Positions 38,734 to 48,246 of a stretch of DNA of 64,000 bases are shown piece after piece. This stretch comes from Helicobacter sp. (GTDB lineage: Bacteria; Campylobacterota; Campylobacteria; Campylobacterales; Helicobacteraceae). Every line of letters starts with the position of its first letter. Within the stretch, counting starts at the first letter, position 1. The notes beneath the pieces are model-generated. The model saw nothing but the letters and a program-made list of their open reading frames with translations, was not told where the DNA came from and did no database searches. The translations under genes and the position numbers were made by a program. The stretch covers positions 62,001 to 126,000 of the forward strand of contig NZ_JAAVGY010000040.1 in the NCBI RefSeq assembly GCF_014799995.1. Reading direction: 5' to 3'.

Positions 38734-39539
38734 AGGATATTCCTATATTTATCTAATCTTTTTCTTGCCATTTCAATATATTCATGGCTTATATCTACTC
38801 CTATAAAATTTCTTTTAGCTAAAAAAGCCATTTTGCATGTTGTCCCAGAGCCACACATCGGGTCAAATACAACATCTCCTTCATTGCTCCACGATAAAAT
38901 ATGGTCAAGAGCGAGCTGCTCGGGATATACAGCGGGGTGTTGAAAGGCTTCTTTGTCGTTCGTTGTTCCTCCAAGTCCTACAGCATAATACCAAATATTT
39001 GTTCTTGTTTTTTCTTTTTTTAGCTCTTTAAGAACCTTATTGTTCTTGCCATCTGACTTTTTATTTGCCACTAACATTTCAAAACCACTTCTTGCCGTTT
39101 CTTCTTTGAGCGGGTTAAAGGATTTTGGTTTTCCTTTGGAAAATACAAACATATATTCATGGTTATTTGTATAAGCATTAGAACGCATAAAAGGCGTATT
39201 TTTTTTTGCATATATCATTGTATCGTGTACATTGAAACCGATTTCTTGAAAATATAAAGCCTGCTTGAAACTTGTTAGGCTTTTGTTGCCGTTTTTGATT
39301 TTATCTCCTACAACCCAAACAACAACACCGCCATTTTTTGTAATTCTAAAAATCTCATTGGCAATATTTTTAAAATCGAAGTTGTATCCATTATAATCTC
39401 TCAAATCATCATAGGGTGGAGATGTTACAATCAAATCAACACAATTGTCGCTTACATTATTTTGCATAAAATGCACACAATCATCTACATAAAATTTATT
39501 CAATAAATGATGATGGTTTTTGTAGGTTACCCGTGTCAT
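38724..39539 (-). CDS. Type II DNA methyltransferase (beta class, TSPPY motif)
   Basis: The 271-residue enzyme has catalytic motif IV near the N-terminus (LIVTSPPYDDLRDY) and motif I near the C-terminus (VVFDPMCGSGTTCKMAFLAKRNFIGVDIS), the circular order of beta-class amino-methyltransferases. The Ser-Pro-Pro-Tyr form is most common in N4-cytosine enzymes but some N6-adenine enzymes share it. The middle part (about 100-190) should recognise the target. It is the modification half of a module with the nuclease at 38158 and lies 103 bp downstream of ilvD. Confidence 0.85.
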   Translation of the reverse strand: MTRVTYKNHHHLLNKFYVDDCVHFMQNNVSDNCVDLIVTSPPYDDLRDYNGYNFDFKNIANEIFRITKNGGVVVWVVGDKIKNGNKSLTSFKQALYFQEIGFNVHDTMIYAKKNTPFMRSNAYTNNHEYMFVFSKGKPKSFNPLKEETARSGFEMLVANKKSDGKNNKVLKELKKEKTRTNIWYYAVGLGGTTNDKEAFQHPAVYPEQLALDHILSWSNEGDVVFDPMCGSGTTCKMAFLAKRNFIGVDISHEYIEMARKRLDKYRNILCV

Positions 39540-39642
39540 TTTTATCCTTTTCGCCTCAACGTAACATATTCATGGTTTTGCCATGATATATATCTTGCAA
39601 AAAATATATTAATATTTGCAACATCAAAAATCACTATATTCT

Positions 39643-41337
39643 TCACATCTCCGTCCTCAGCACCGCGCCATTTGCCGCATTGCTCACAAGCAGTGCATAG
39701 CGGCGCAACCATTTGCTTGGAATCTCCTTCTTGATGGGCTTCCAACGCGCCTTACGCGCCTCCAAAACAGCAGAATCCACGAGCAGCTCGAGCGTCCCCT
39801 TGCTCACCGAAATCGCGATTCTATCGCCATCCTCAATCAACGCAATGAGCCCCCCTTCTGCCGCTTCGGGGCTGACATGCCCAATGCAGCCCCCACGTGT
39901 CGCGCCGCTAAAGCGCCCGTCCGTAATCAGCGCAACCGACTCGCCAAGCCCCATTCCCATAATCATACTCGTGGGCGCGAGCATTTCCTGCATTCCCGGT
40001 CCGCCCTTTGGTCCCTCGTAGCGAATCACAACGACATTCCCAGCCTTGACCTTGCCACCCGCAATGCCCTTAATCGCCTCGTCTTGCGAGTTGAAGCACA
40101 CCGCGCTGCCCTCAAACTCTTTCATCGATTCTGCCACCGCGGCGACCTTGAGCACAGCGCCCTCGCGCGCGAGGTTGCCATAGAGAATCTTCAATCCCCC
40201 CACTTGTGAATACGCATTCTCATTGTGGCGAATGATATTTGAGTCGACAATCTCCGCACCCGCAATGCGTTCGCCCAGCGTCTCACCAGTAATCGTGAGT
40301 GCGTCAAGGTTAAGCACCGATTCCTTGCGCTTCGCCACCTCGTTCATCACCGCCGAGACGCCGCCGGCGCGGTGAATGTCTTCCATGTGAATCGTGCCAA
40401 GCGCGGGCGCAATCTTGGCGATATGCGCGACTTGGCTCGCAATTGCGTTTATCGAATCGAGGCTGAAATCGACCCCCGCTTCTTTGGCGACTGCGAGCAT
40501 GTGCAAAATCGTGTTCGTGCTTCCGCCCATCGCCATATCCACGACAAACGCGTTATGCACGGCTTTGGCGTTTAGGATATTGCGGAATCTAAATTTCTCG
40601 CTCAAAGCGGAATCAAGTGCAATCTCCACGATTCGGCACGCAGCTTTGCGCAAGAGCTCCTCGCGTTCGGGCGTGAGGGCGAGAATCGTGCCATTTCCGG
40701 GCAGTGCGACACCCATCGCCTCACAGAGCGTGTTCATCGAGTTTGCGGTAAACATTCCGCTACAACTCCCACCGCTTGGGCACGATTTACACTCGATTTC
40801 ATATAATCTTTTTTCGTCAATCTTGCCCGCAGCAAACGCGCCGACAGCCTCGAAATTGGAATTGAGGTCGAGAATCGTCCCGTCATCGAGCCGCCCCGCG
40901 CGCATCGGTCCGCCGCTGACAAAGATTGTCGGGACATTCACGCGCAGCGCGCCCATCAGCATTCCGGGCACGATTTTGTCGCAATTGGGAATGCAAATCA
41001 TCGCGTCTAGCGCGTGTGCGTTCATCATCGTTTCAATCGAGTCCGCAATCAGCTCGCGACTTGGCAGCGAATAGAGCATACCGCTATGCCCCATCGCGAT
41101 GCCGTCATCAACGCCGATGGTGTTAAACTCAAACGGCACGCCGCCCGCCTTGCGAATCTCGTCCTTGACGATTTGCGCGTATTTGTTCAAGAAAAAATGC
41201 CCGGGAATAATGTCAATATAACTATTTGCAATACCGATAAAGGGTTTGTTAAAATCCTCATCTTTTAGCCCTGTGGCGCGCAAAAGGCTTCTGTGGGGGG
41301 CTTTTTGGTATCCTTTTTTGATGATGTCGCTTCGCAT
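39643..41337 (-). CDS. ilvD: Dihydroxy-acid dehydratase
   Basis: IlvD dehydrates dihydroxy-acids to the keto-acid precursors of valine, isoleucine and leucine, using an Fe-S cluster. The 564-residue protein shows the cluster cysteines in [12 protein letters not shown] and [17 protein letters not shown], and [11 protein letters not shown] and [23 protein letters not shown] near the C-terminus. The start has AAAGGAG. The gene is far richer in GC (roughly 55-60 percent by eye) than its surroundings, which gives long false open frames on the other strand. A truncated second allele lies at 37941, so this copy was probably acquired by transfer. Confidence 0.94.
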   Translation of the reverse strand: MRSDIIKKGYQKAPHRSLLRATGLKDEDFNKPFIGIANSYIDIIPGHFFLNKYAQIVKDEIRKAGGVPFEFNTIGVDDGIAMGHSGMLYSLPSRELIADSIETMMNAHALDAMICIPNCDKIVPGMLMGALRVNVPTIFVSGGPMRAGRLDDGTILDLNSNFEAVGAFAAGKIDEKRLYEIECKSCPSGGSCSGMFTANSMNTLCEAMGVALPGNGTILALTPEREELLRKAACRIVEIALDSALSEKFRFRNILNAKAVHNAFVVDMAMGGSTNTILHMLAVAKEAGVDFSLDSINAIASQVAHIAKIAPALGTIHMEDIHRAGGVSAVMNEVAKRKESVLNLDALTITGETLGERIAGAEIVDSNIIRHNENAYSQVGGLKILYGNLAREGAVLKVAAVAESMKEFEGSAVCFNSQDEAIKGIAGGKVKAGNVVVIRYEGPKGGPGMQEMLAPTSMIMGMGLGESVALITDGRFSGATRGGCIGHVSPEAAEGGLIALIEDGDRIAISVSKGTLELLVDSAVLEARKARWKPIKKEIPSKWLRRYALLVSNAANGAVLRTEM

Positions 41338-41502
41338 ATAATTCTCCTTTGTGTTGAAGTAAAGATTCTAGCAAATTTTGCTTTAGAATTCTATTTGTGA
41401 ATTGATTTTGCCGAAAGATTAGAGATTGCTTTATCTTTTTTAGCAATTTAGTGTCTTAAGATGATAGTGCAAAGCCAATGCAAGGATTGGCGATAAATGG
41501 AA

Positions 41503-42003
41503 TCAACTCAAATCTAACTCAAGTTTATAAGTGTATGTAAGATGTTCAATTTCTGGTTTAGCATTAATGAGAAATTGGATTCTTTTTGAATCTTTTTCGC
41601 GTTGTTTAAGTCTCTCTATTCGTGTCTGTTCTTCACAAGTAATGCGCACTAAAATGTCCGCAAACTCTATGCGGCGGATACTTGAGCCAATACAAAAGAC
41701 GAGTTTGACATACCAAGGAAGGAATCTAAAAAATGGTTTGAGATTATCTACTTCTGCGGGGGGGGGGGCTTTTATTTTTGGACGAATAATGAAGAGATTG
41801 AGGCTCATTACATTATCATCAATCACTGCGATTTGATAAGGCTTGAAATCACCAAAACCTTGTTTTCTTAATTTTCCTCCAAGAGTGCTTTTGCCACAAC
41901 CGCAAGCACCGCAAATGGCAATCTTGATTTTGCCATCGGGGGGGGGGGCTTTTTGTAGAATATCTCTACAAAGCATATTAAGCTGTTGGTAAAATTCTGT
42001 CAT
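41503..42003 (-). CDS. P-loop NTPase/kinase-like protein with two poly-C tracts
   Basis: The 166-residue protein has a Walker A motif ICGACGCGKSTLGGKL (about 31-46) and an acidic IAVIDDN, as in small nucleotide or dephospho-CoA-like kinases. The substrate is unknown. Two runs of 11 C on the coding strand (11 G at 41938-41948 and 41758-41768) encode Pro-Pro-Pro around residues 19-22 and 79-82. Such tracts slip during replication, so the gene is probably phase-variable. Both are in frame here (gene on). The gene sits downstream of ccoI on the same strand. Confidence 0.7.
   Translation of the reverse strand: MTEFYQQLNMLCRDILQKAPPPDGKIKIAICGACGCGKSTLGGKLRKQGFGDFKPYQIAVIDDNVMSLNLFIIRPKIKAPPPAEVDNLKPFFRFLPWYVKLVFCIGSSIRRIEFADILVRITCEEQTRIERLKQREKDSKRIQFLINAKPEIEHLTYTYKLELDLS
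41758..41768. repeat. Homopolymeric G11 tract (second tract of the P-loop gene)
   Basis: Eleven consecutive G on the plus strand, read as C11 in the gene. A change of length by one or two bases would shift the frame after about residue 79 and truncate the protein after the Walker A motif. Confidence 0.9.
41938..41948. repeat. Homopolymeric G11 tract (first tract of the P-loop gene)
   Basis: Eleven consecutive G on the plus strand, C11 in the gene, located before the Walker A motif. Slippage here would abolish nearly the whole protein. The same KAPPP peptide is encoded at both tracts, and the short flanks (GGGCTTTT) are similar. Confidence 0.9.
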
Positions 42004-42027
42004 TTTTAGACTTTCCTTATTTTGGAT

Positions 42028-44523
42028 TTAATCTTTGATTCGCATACTATTGCCTACGACAAGCAAGGAGCTAAGCGACATAGAGAGTGCAGCGATGAGT
42101 GGAATCACAAATCCAGCCATTGCAAGTGGAATCGTGAGGGTATTATAAAGCAAAGAAAGAATGAGATTTTGCAAGATGAAACGATAGGTTTTGCGTCCCA
42201 AGCGGAAAGATTCTGCGATTCCTTGCACACTATCATCAAGCACAACCACATCGCTAACGCTAATGGCTAAGTCAATTCCCCCACCCATTGCAATTGCAAT
42301 GTCGCTTTTGCCTAGCGCGATAGAATCGTTGATTCCATCTCCTGCCATTACAACCACTTTGTCCTGTTGGTGTAGCTTGTCAATGAAATTTGCTTTATCA
42401 AGAGGGCTTTGTGCCGCATAATATTCTGTGATTCCAACCGCTTTTGCCACATTTTGACAAGCCCACCCGTTATCGCCGCTTAAGAGAATGCAGGTAATGC
42501 CTTGTGATTGGAGTGTTTGGATTGCCTCTTTTGCATCTTGTTTGAGCGTGTCTTGTAGGGTGAATTGTGCGAGAATTTTAGAATCTTTGGCAAAATAAAA
42601 TACGCTTGCCTGCGCGCCCATTAAGGAAGACGGAATCGTAACTTGATGCTCTCTTAAAAGGGCTAGATTGCCTCCTAAATAGGTATTTCCTTGCATTTTT
42701 GCTACGATTCCGCGCGCATTAATTTGCGTCATTGAATCTAGTGTGATTTCCTTGCCTTTACCGATAAACTCTAGCACGGCTTTGCTTACAGGGTGGGCGT
42801 TTTGTGTGAGCATTGCGCGTAAGGTTTCAGATTCTGCAATTTCTAGTGAGTTTGTAGGTGTGAAATATTGCACTTCAAGCACCTTTAGCTTACCCTCCGT
42901 TAATGTACCTGTTTTGTCTAATACTAGGACATTTGCTTTGGCAATGGTTTCTAAAAAACGCGCTTCCTTGAAAAGAATCTTGTGCTTTAAGGATTCGCTA
43001 AGTCCAATGAGTGAGGCAATAGGTGTCGCAAGGGCAAGCGCGCAAGGGCAAGCAATGATTATCACAGAAATCATTACCATTAAAGAGCGTTCAAAAGGCG
43101 CATTGAGCACATATTCCCAGACTAAAAAAGTGCCAAAGGCTAGAGAGAGAATGACAAGCGAGAAATAACGCGAAATATGATTGGCTGCTTCTTGAATCTT
43201 GGGGCGCGCATTGAGAGAGTTTTCTACTAGCCCTACGATTTTCATCATCAAAGAATCTTTGAAAATTTTGCTTACTTGATAGTTGAAAGGACAATTAAGA
43301 GCCAAAGAGCCGGAATAAATGGAATCCCCTGTCTTTTTGATTCGTGGCAAAGATTCTCCACTCATAGCACTTTCATCACAGAGGGCTTCTGCGCTTAGCA
43401 AAACGCCATCTAGTGCAACGCGCTCCCCGGGTCTTACTTGCACAATATCGCCCACGCGCACAGATTCTATCGCAGTTTCTTGGAAAGATTCTTGTGCCTG
43501 CGAATGAGGGGTGTCCGAATCATTTTTCGCTTGTGTAGATTGTTGTGTTTGGTTGTCTGCCTCCGTCTTTTGTGGAATCTGCAACACGCGCACGCTTAGA
43601 GGCATTTGGGCATTGAGTTTATCTAGGCTATCTACTGCACTTTTTTTACCTCGCACTTCCAAGAATTTTCCAATGAGCACAAAGGTAATAATCATCGTTA
43701 CCGATTCAAAGTAGGTTTCACCCCCTTTAAAACTCGCGTAAATAGAATAAAGATAAGCCAAACTTGCCCCACTAATTACGAGTAAATCCATATTGGGAGT
43801 TTTGTATTTGAGCGCAATCCACGCGCCACGCCAAAAAATTATCCCGCTAAAGAACATTACAGGCGTAGAGAGTGCAAACCCTGCGAAGTTCAAGATATTG
43901 CGCATCTCGTTTGAGATTCCGCTGAAATATCCTGCGTATTGCGCGACAGCAATCCACATAATATTCATCACACAAAAGATTCCAACTACCATTTTGATAT
44001 AATAATCACGTTTTTCTTTTTGGGCATAAACTTCTTGCAAACGCGGGTCATAAGCGTGTGCATTATAGCCGATTTGCCGAATCGTTTGAATGATTTGGGA
44101 GATTTTTATCTGTTTGGGGTCATAAAGAATCGTAGCTTTGTTGTTGGTATAATTGATATTGACTTTTGCGATTCCATTGGTTTGGGCGAGGATTTTTTCA
44201 TTTAGCCATACGCAGGCAATGCAATGGATTCTTTCTAAAATAAGAGAAATTTCGCACAGATTGTCTTTGGTATGGACATAACGTTCAAAAAATGGCGGAG
44301 AATCAAAGGATTCTAGGCTTTCATTCTGTAATGCCTCGCTAGCTGGTTCTAATGTGTTATTGCCTAGTTTGCTATAAAAATCCTCTAATCCCGCGCTATT
44401 TAAAAGATTATAAACTCCCTCGCAACCTTTGCAGCAAAAATACCTCTCCACTCCCTTTATTGTCGTTTTGATGAGCACTGATTCATCAAATTCTAAATGG
44501 CAATGGTCGCAAGATTTTTTCAT
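42028..44523 (-). CDS. ccoI: Copper-type P1B ATPase CcoI (FixI) for cbb3 oxidase assembly
   Basis: The 831-residue pump exports Cu+ towards the periplasm for maturation of cytochrome cbb3 oxidase, the terminal oxidase of these microaerophiles. The N-terminus has a FixI-type Cys cluster (CDHCHLEF and YFCCKGCEGVYNLL) followed by a heavy-metal domain with CIAC. Membrane metal site CPC is in IIACPCALALATP, phosphorylation site is DKTGTLTEGK and the hinge is GDGINDSIALGKSD. A Gln/Ser-rich stretch (about 330-360) precedes the actuator TGES-like MSGES. The N-terminal cluster separates CcoI from detoxifying CopA. Confidence 0.92.
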   Translation of the reverse strand: MKKSCDHCHLEFDESVLIKTTIKGVERYFCCKGCEGVYNLLNSAGLEDFYSKLGNNTLEPASEALQNESLESFDSPPFFERYVHTKDNLCEISLILERIHCIACVWLNEKILAQTNGIAKVNINYTNNKATILYDPKQIKISQIIQTIRQIGYNAHAYDPRLQEVYAQKEKRDYYIKMVVGIFCVMNIMWIAVAQYAGYFSGISNEMRNILNFAGFALSTPVMFFSGIIFWRGAWIALKYKTPNMDLLVISGASLAYLYSIYASFKGGETYFESVTMIITFVLIGKFLEVRGKKSAVDSLDKLNAQMPLSVRVLQIPQKTEADNQTQQSTQAKNDSDTPHSQAQESFQETAIESVRVGDIVQVRPGERVALDGVLLSAEALCDESAMSGESLPRIKKTGDSIYSGSLALNCPFNYQVSKIFKDSLMMKIVGLVENSLNARPKIQEAANHISRYFSLVILSLAFGTFLVWEYVLNAPFERSLMVMISVIIIACPCALALATPIASLIGLSESLKHKILFKEARFLETIAKANVLVLDKTGTLTEGKLKVLEVQYFTPTNSLEIAESETLRAMLTQNAHPVSKAVLEFIGKGKEITLDSMTQINARGIVAKMQGNTYLGGNLALLREHQVTIPSSLMGAQASVFYFAKDSKILAQFTLQDTLKQDAKEAIQTLQSQGITCILLSGDNGWACQNVAKAVGITEYYAAQSPLDKANFIDKLHQQDKVVVMAGDGINDSIALGKSDIAIAMGGGIDLAISVSDVVVLDDSVQGIAESFRLGRKTYRFILQNLILSLLYNTLTIPLAMAGFVIPLIAALSMSLSSLLVVGNSMRIKD

Positions 44524-44534
44524 AGAGGCGATAA

Positions 44535-45746
44535 TTATGCTTCAAATTGCTTTAAGAATTTCTTGAGATTCCTTGCAGCTTGACGAATCCTATTTTCGTT
44601 TTCTATCAGAGCAATGCGGACGTAATTGTCCCCGTGATTGCCAAAGCCAATGCCGGGGCTTACTGCGATTTTTGCTTCTTGTAATAGACGTTTAGAAAAC
44701 TCCATACTGCTTAAATGTTTCACACAATCTGGAATCTCTGCCCAAATAAACATACTTGCTTTGGGTTTTGTCATTTTCCAACCCGCAGCACTGAAGCTTT
44801 CAATCAGCACTTCCATACGATGTTCGTATTTATGAGCAATCTCTTGGACGCAAGTTTGGTCGCCATTAAGAGCAATCGTAGAGGCGATTTGAATCGGGGT
44901 ATAGAGTCCATAATCTAGCCAACTTTTGATTTTCTGTAATGCACCAATCAGTTTTTCATTACCCACCATACAGCCAACCCGCCAACCAGCCATATTATAG
45001 CTTTTAGAGAGTGTGTAACTCTCCACCGCAACATCTATCGCACCTTCTACTTCAAAGATAGAGGGAGCGACATAGCCTCCAAAACTCAAATCCGCATAAG
45101 CAATGTCGTTTAAAATATAAAATCTTTCTTGTTTGGCGAGTTTGACAAGCCTTTCGTAGAATCTCTTATAAACTACCACTGTGGTAGGATTGTGTGGGAA
45201 ATTGGTTACCACGAATTTTGGCTTGGGCATTGTATTTTTGAGGGCTTTTTGCAAGGATTCAAAATAAGCCTCTTCGTCCAATTCATAATTTTCATTCCAT
45301 TTTAGCCCAAAGGTTGCCACATTTGCACCTGCTAGCATAAAAGCATAATAATGAATCGGATAGGCGGGTTCTGCTACGATTGCAGTGTCGCCGGGGTTTG
45401 TAATGGCTTGCACTAGATGCACATAGCCCTCTTTAGAGCCCATAGCAACGCAAACTTGTGTATCTGGATTGAGAGAGATTCCGTATTTGCGCTGATAAGT
45501 ATCTGCAATCGCAAGACGCAGTTTATAGATTCCTTTACTTGCGGAATAGCCGTGATTTTTGGGTTTATGTGCTGCTTCACAGAGTTTCTCAATGATATGG
45601 TTTGGGGTTGCGCCATCAGGATTTCCCATACTAAAATCAATCACATCCTCGCCTTCTTGGCGCATTTTTAATTTGATTTCATTAATGGCAGCGAAGACAT
45701 ACTTGGGCAATCTTTTGATTTTTTCAAATTCAATTTCTTCAAACAT
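44535..45746 (-). CDS. alaC: Glutamate-pyruvate (alanine) aminotransferase
   Basis: This fold-type I PLP aminotransferase (403 residues) closely matches AlaC (YfdZ) of E. coli, which makes alanine from pyruvate with glutamate. Conserved parts are RLPKYVFAAINEIKLKMRQ, DFSMGNPDGATPNHI, HGYSASKGIYKLR, NFPHNPTT, and the PLP lysine in SYTLSKSYNMAGWRVG. The arginine binding the substrate carboxylate is near the C-terminus (NYVRIALIENENRIRQAARN). It lies 11 bp upstream of ccoI on the same strand. Confidence 0.9.
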   Translation of the reverse strand: MFEEIEFEKIKRLPKYVFAAINEIKLKMRQEGEDVIDFSMGNPDGATPNHIIEKLCEAAHKPKNHGYSASKGIYKLRLAIADTYQRKYGISLNPDTQVCVAMGSKEGYVHLVQAITNPGDTAIVAEPAYPIHYYAFMLAGANVATFGLKWNENYELDEEAYFESLQKALKNTMPKPKFVVTNFPHNPTTVVVYKRFYERLVKLAKQERFYILNDIAYADLSFGGYVAPSIFEVEGAIDVAVESYTLSKSYNMAGWRVGCMVGNEKLIGALQKIKSWLDYGLYTPIQIASTIALNGDQTCVQEIAHKYEHRMEVLIESFSAAGWKMTKPKASMFIWAEIPDCVKHLSSMEFSKRLLQEAKIAVSPGIGFGNHGDNYVRIALIENENRIRQAARNLKKFLKQFEA

Positions 45747-45765
45747 CTTTTCTCCTTATTTGGAT

Positions 45766-46617
45766 TTATTTTAGCATAACATCTAATCCATTTTTGGTTG
45801 TAATGGGCAAATAGGTATCAGTGATTTTCACAAACATTGCTCCCTTTGGAATCTCTTTTTGAATGGTTTGTGAGGATTTTTGGCTGCTTGTGATTTCTAA
45901 AATATTTAAATTTTTATCAAAAAATATCAATTTGGGATACCATAAGACCCCATTGCTTGATTTGACTTCTAGACGTTTGCCTTGCTCAACTTGATACCAA
46001 TACTCGCCTTTTAAATTTGCTTTGTGATTTGTCTCATTGGTTGTCAATTTGGTGGCTTTTGGATATTGGAATGTATTATTGGTAATCGTGTAATTCCATT
46101 GGTGAATGCTGCTTCGTTCGATGCTTTGCACTCTATAACCATAATGATATAATTTTTCTTGTAAAAGCGTTGGGTCAATTGCATATTCTGTGTTCATAGA
46201 GAGAATGAATTTAAATTTCTGCTCCTCTAGCAAACTTTCTTTGAGTAAGAAATAATAATATCCCATTTCATTTAATATATCATATAATATGCTTGTAAAA
46301 GTTGCTGGATTTTCACTTACGGTAAAAGATACTTCAAGCTCCATTGGTTGTTTAAAAGTTAGCTTTAAGAGTCCATTTTGTTTGAGTGTATTAGAAATTT
46401 TATATAAATCTGGCTGCTTTGCGTCATTTAAAAAATACCCCTGATTGCTAAAAAGTCGTTGGATAAACTTTTGATTTGTCTTATATTCTTGCACTCCTAA
46501 AAGTTGCATTACTTTGTAGTCAATCGGATTTTGCATTACAGGAGTTTGTGCATAAAGTTGGATTGCAAGCAAGTCAAAAAGAATCGCAAAGATAAACCAT
46601 TGAGAGATTTTTACCAC
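45766..46617 (-). CDS. Conserved exported protein
   Basis: I do not recognise this 283-residue protein. It has a signal peptide (residues 1-23, ending near LYAQT) and a secreted body with alternating strands and helices. The middle (MELEVSFTVSENPATFTSI) and the C-terminal half (GEYWYQVEQGKRLEVKSSNG) look like two similar small domains. It overlaps the RodZ-like gene by 7 bp and lies just upstream of alaC. The overlap suggests the two envelope genes act together. Confidence 0.7.
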   Translation of the reverse strand: MVKISQWFIFAILFDLLAIQLYAQTPVMQNPIDYKVMQLLGVQEYKTNQKFIQRLFSNQGYFLNDAKQPDLYKISNTLKQNGLLKLTFKQPMELEVSFTVSENPATFTSILYDILNEMGYYYFLLKESLLEEQKFKFILSMNTEYAIDPTLLQEKLYHYGYRVQSIERSSIHQWNYTITNNTFQYPKATKLTTNETNHKANLKGEYWYQVEQGKRLEVKSSNGVLWYPKLIFFDKNLNILEITSSQKSSQTIQKEIPKGAMFVKITDTYLPITTKNGLDVMLK

Positions 46618-47540
46618 CCTAATCCCCTCGTGTGTTGGTTGTATTGAGCAAGCGTAATTTCACTGAAGTTTCCTGCTTCATCTACCATAAAGAGCATTTT
46701 TTCTGCTTTATTATAATTGGTGAGTTCGCCATCAAGATTTAAATTGAGCATTCCGTGTCCTGTGATAATGGTCTGCGGACGCGTTAAATCAATTTCAATG
46801 GCATTGCTTGTGAGGAGCGAATCTTTTTTTTGTGTATCCAAATAAACGATTCCAATCCAAACATTAGAACGTGGGATAATTTCTAGCTTTCTTGCCTTTG
46901 TAGCTTTGGTTGGCTCAACTTGCGTGGTTTGTGTGGAATCTTGTTCTATATTAGTTGTTTGTGGCAATTCATTCATAGGTGCAGAAGCCGATGCGTCTAA
47001 AGAATGATTCATTGGTAGTGGTTCTGTATGAGAGAGTGTATCAGCATTGTTTGTTGCGTTATTTTCTGCCTCACTTGTGCTTTCAATCTGACTTTCTGTG
47101 GTATTTTGAGTGGTTAGAGATTCCGTCTGCACTGATTTTTGAGTAGTGGAATCTTTGGTTGGAATAAGATTGTTAGCGAAATTAGTATAGACATAGAATC
47201 CAACACCCAATAAAAGAATTGCAATCGCTACTAAAATAGTGTATTGTTTGGAGTTGTTTTGTTTTGTGATTTCGTGTGTAATCTTGAAGTTGATGATGGT
47301 TTCTAAATTTTCTGTTTTTTGTTCGTGGCTATTGCAAAATTCATTATATTCGTCTTGCCACTTTTGTAAATCTACATTATACTCTCGCTCTAAAATTTTT
47401 ACGAGTCCGATTGTTGTCGTGTGGTCGTGTAATTCTTCAAAGTTAGAATCCAAGATACATTGGATTTTATTTAATGCCATATGCGTATGCTTGGAAATTT
47501 CTTTCGCCCCGATTTTTTTTAATTTTTCAATATCTTCCAT
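46611..47540 (-). CDS. RodZ-like membrane protein with N-terminal helix-turn-helix
   Basis: The 309-residue protein resembles RodZ, which links MreB filaments to the cell envelope and helps set cell shape. It has a cytoplasmic HTH-like domain (about 1-90), one transmembrane helix (about 103-124), a long Ser/Thr/Asn/Gln-rich periplasmic linker (125-215) and a C-terminal beta domain with VWIGIVYLDTQKKDSLL and ITGHGMLNL, like the RodZ DUF4115 domain. It overlaps the SpoU methyltransferase gene by 14 bp and the exported protein gene by 7 bp, so all three are translationally coupled. Confidence 0.75.
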   Translation of the reverse strand: MEDIEKLKKIGAKEISKHTHMALNKIQCILDSNFEELHDHTTTIGLVKILEREYNVDLQKWQDEYNEFCNSHEQKTENLETIINFKITHEITKQNNSKQYTILVAIAILLLGVGFYVYTNFANNLIPTKDSTTQKSVQTESLTTQNTTESQIESTSEAENNATNNADTLSHTEPLPMNHSLDASASAPMNELPQTTNIEQDSTQTTQVEPTKATKARKLEIIPRSNVWIGIVYLDTQKKDSLLTSNAIEIDLTRPQTIITGHGMLNLNLDGELTNYNKAEKMLFMVDEAGNFSEITLAQYNQHTRGLGW

Positions 47541-48213
47541 TGATGATCCTATCTATTAAAATTGCCCCCGCTGTGCTCACATTGAGAGAATCAAATTCTC
47601 TTTTTTGCGGAATGGTTAAATTTGTATCCATTTTCTTTAAGATTTTATGACTTAAGCCTTCCATTTCATTGCCCAAAAATAATGCTTTTTTGCCCTTTGG
47701 TATTTGCGTTAGATTCGCACCCTTTGGACTTGTTCCATAAAGAGTAAAATGAGCCAATTTAAGCTCATTGGCAACATCTAGCGCATTATGCACCACTGCA
47801 AAAGGCATATCTAGCATTGCGCCTGCACTTGTGCGCAACGCCCCTTCTTGCTTCAATTCCTTTAAGCCGCAAATAACGATTCCATCTATTCCAAGCACAT
47901 AACTACTGCGGAAGAGTGCCCCAAGATTCCCTACATCGTTAATGCCACACAGCACAAGCACGAAAGACATTGTTTTAATCGCGTTAAATTCTAATGGTTC
48001 AAGAGGGGAAATCTCTAGCAAATAGCCTTGATGATTGCCCCCTTTTGCTAAGGCTTGCGCCTTTTTGGAATCTATGCGCAATAGAGGAACATTAAGCTTT
48101 GCAAAAGCGTTAAATTGCCTTTTATCAATCTCTTTTGCAAGGTAAATGGTTTGTATTTTTTCGCAATGTTTTAAAAGAACAAGTTCAGCAATGCGCTTCC
48201 CATAAACAATCAT
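47527..48213 (-). CDS. SpoU/TrmH-family RNA 2'-O-ribose methyltransferase (RlmB-like)
   Basis: SPOUT-fold methyltransferase of about 228 residues, predicted to methylate a ribose in 23S rRNA or tRNA. The knot motifs are all present: LCGINDVGNLGALFRSSYVLG (motif 1), ALFLGNEMEGLSHKIL (motif 2) and FDSLNVSTAGAILIDRI (motif 3). The N-terminal part (VYGKRIAELVLLKHCEKIQ) is the substrate-binding domain of the RlmB type. The exact target nucleotide cannot be told from sequence. Confidence 0.85.
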   Translation of the reverse strand: MIVYGKRIAELVLLKHCEKIQTIYLAKEIDKRQFNAFAKLNVPLLRIDSKKAQALAKGGNHQGYLLEISPLEPLEFNAIKTMSFVLVLCGINDVGNLGALFRSSYVLGIDGIVICGLKELKQEGALRTSAGAMLDMPFAVVHNALDVANELKLAHFTLYGTSPKGANLTQIPKGKKALFLGNEMEGLSHKILKKMDTNLTIPQKREFDSLNVSTAGAILIDRIINGRY

Positions 48214-48246
48214 TGATTTTATCCTATTTTTTCTTAAAATTTTTGT

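Noticed and set aside
40394..41074. A 226-codon open frame on the plus strand opposite ilvD
   Set aside because: It is an antisense shadow produced by the GC-rich codons of ilvD. It has no ribosome site and the ilvD motifs on the minus strand are clear.
41364..41392. Inverted repeat TCTAGCAAA...TTTGCTTTAGA before ilvD
   Set aside because: It could be a terminator or operator, but it is AT-rich, imperfect and has no U-tract in either orientation. Not strong enough to call.
41258..41446. A possible leader peptide upstream of ilvD
   Set aside because: The frame has few branched-chain codons clustered, no ribosome site, and runs past the ilvD start, so it is not a credible attenuator.
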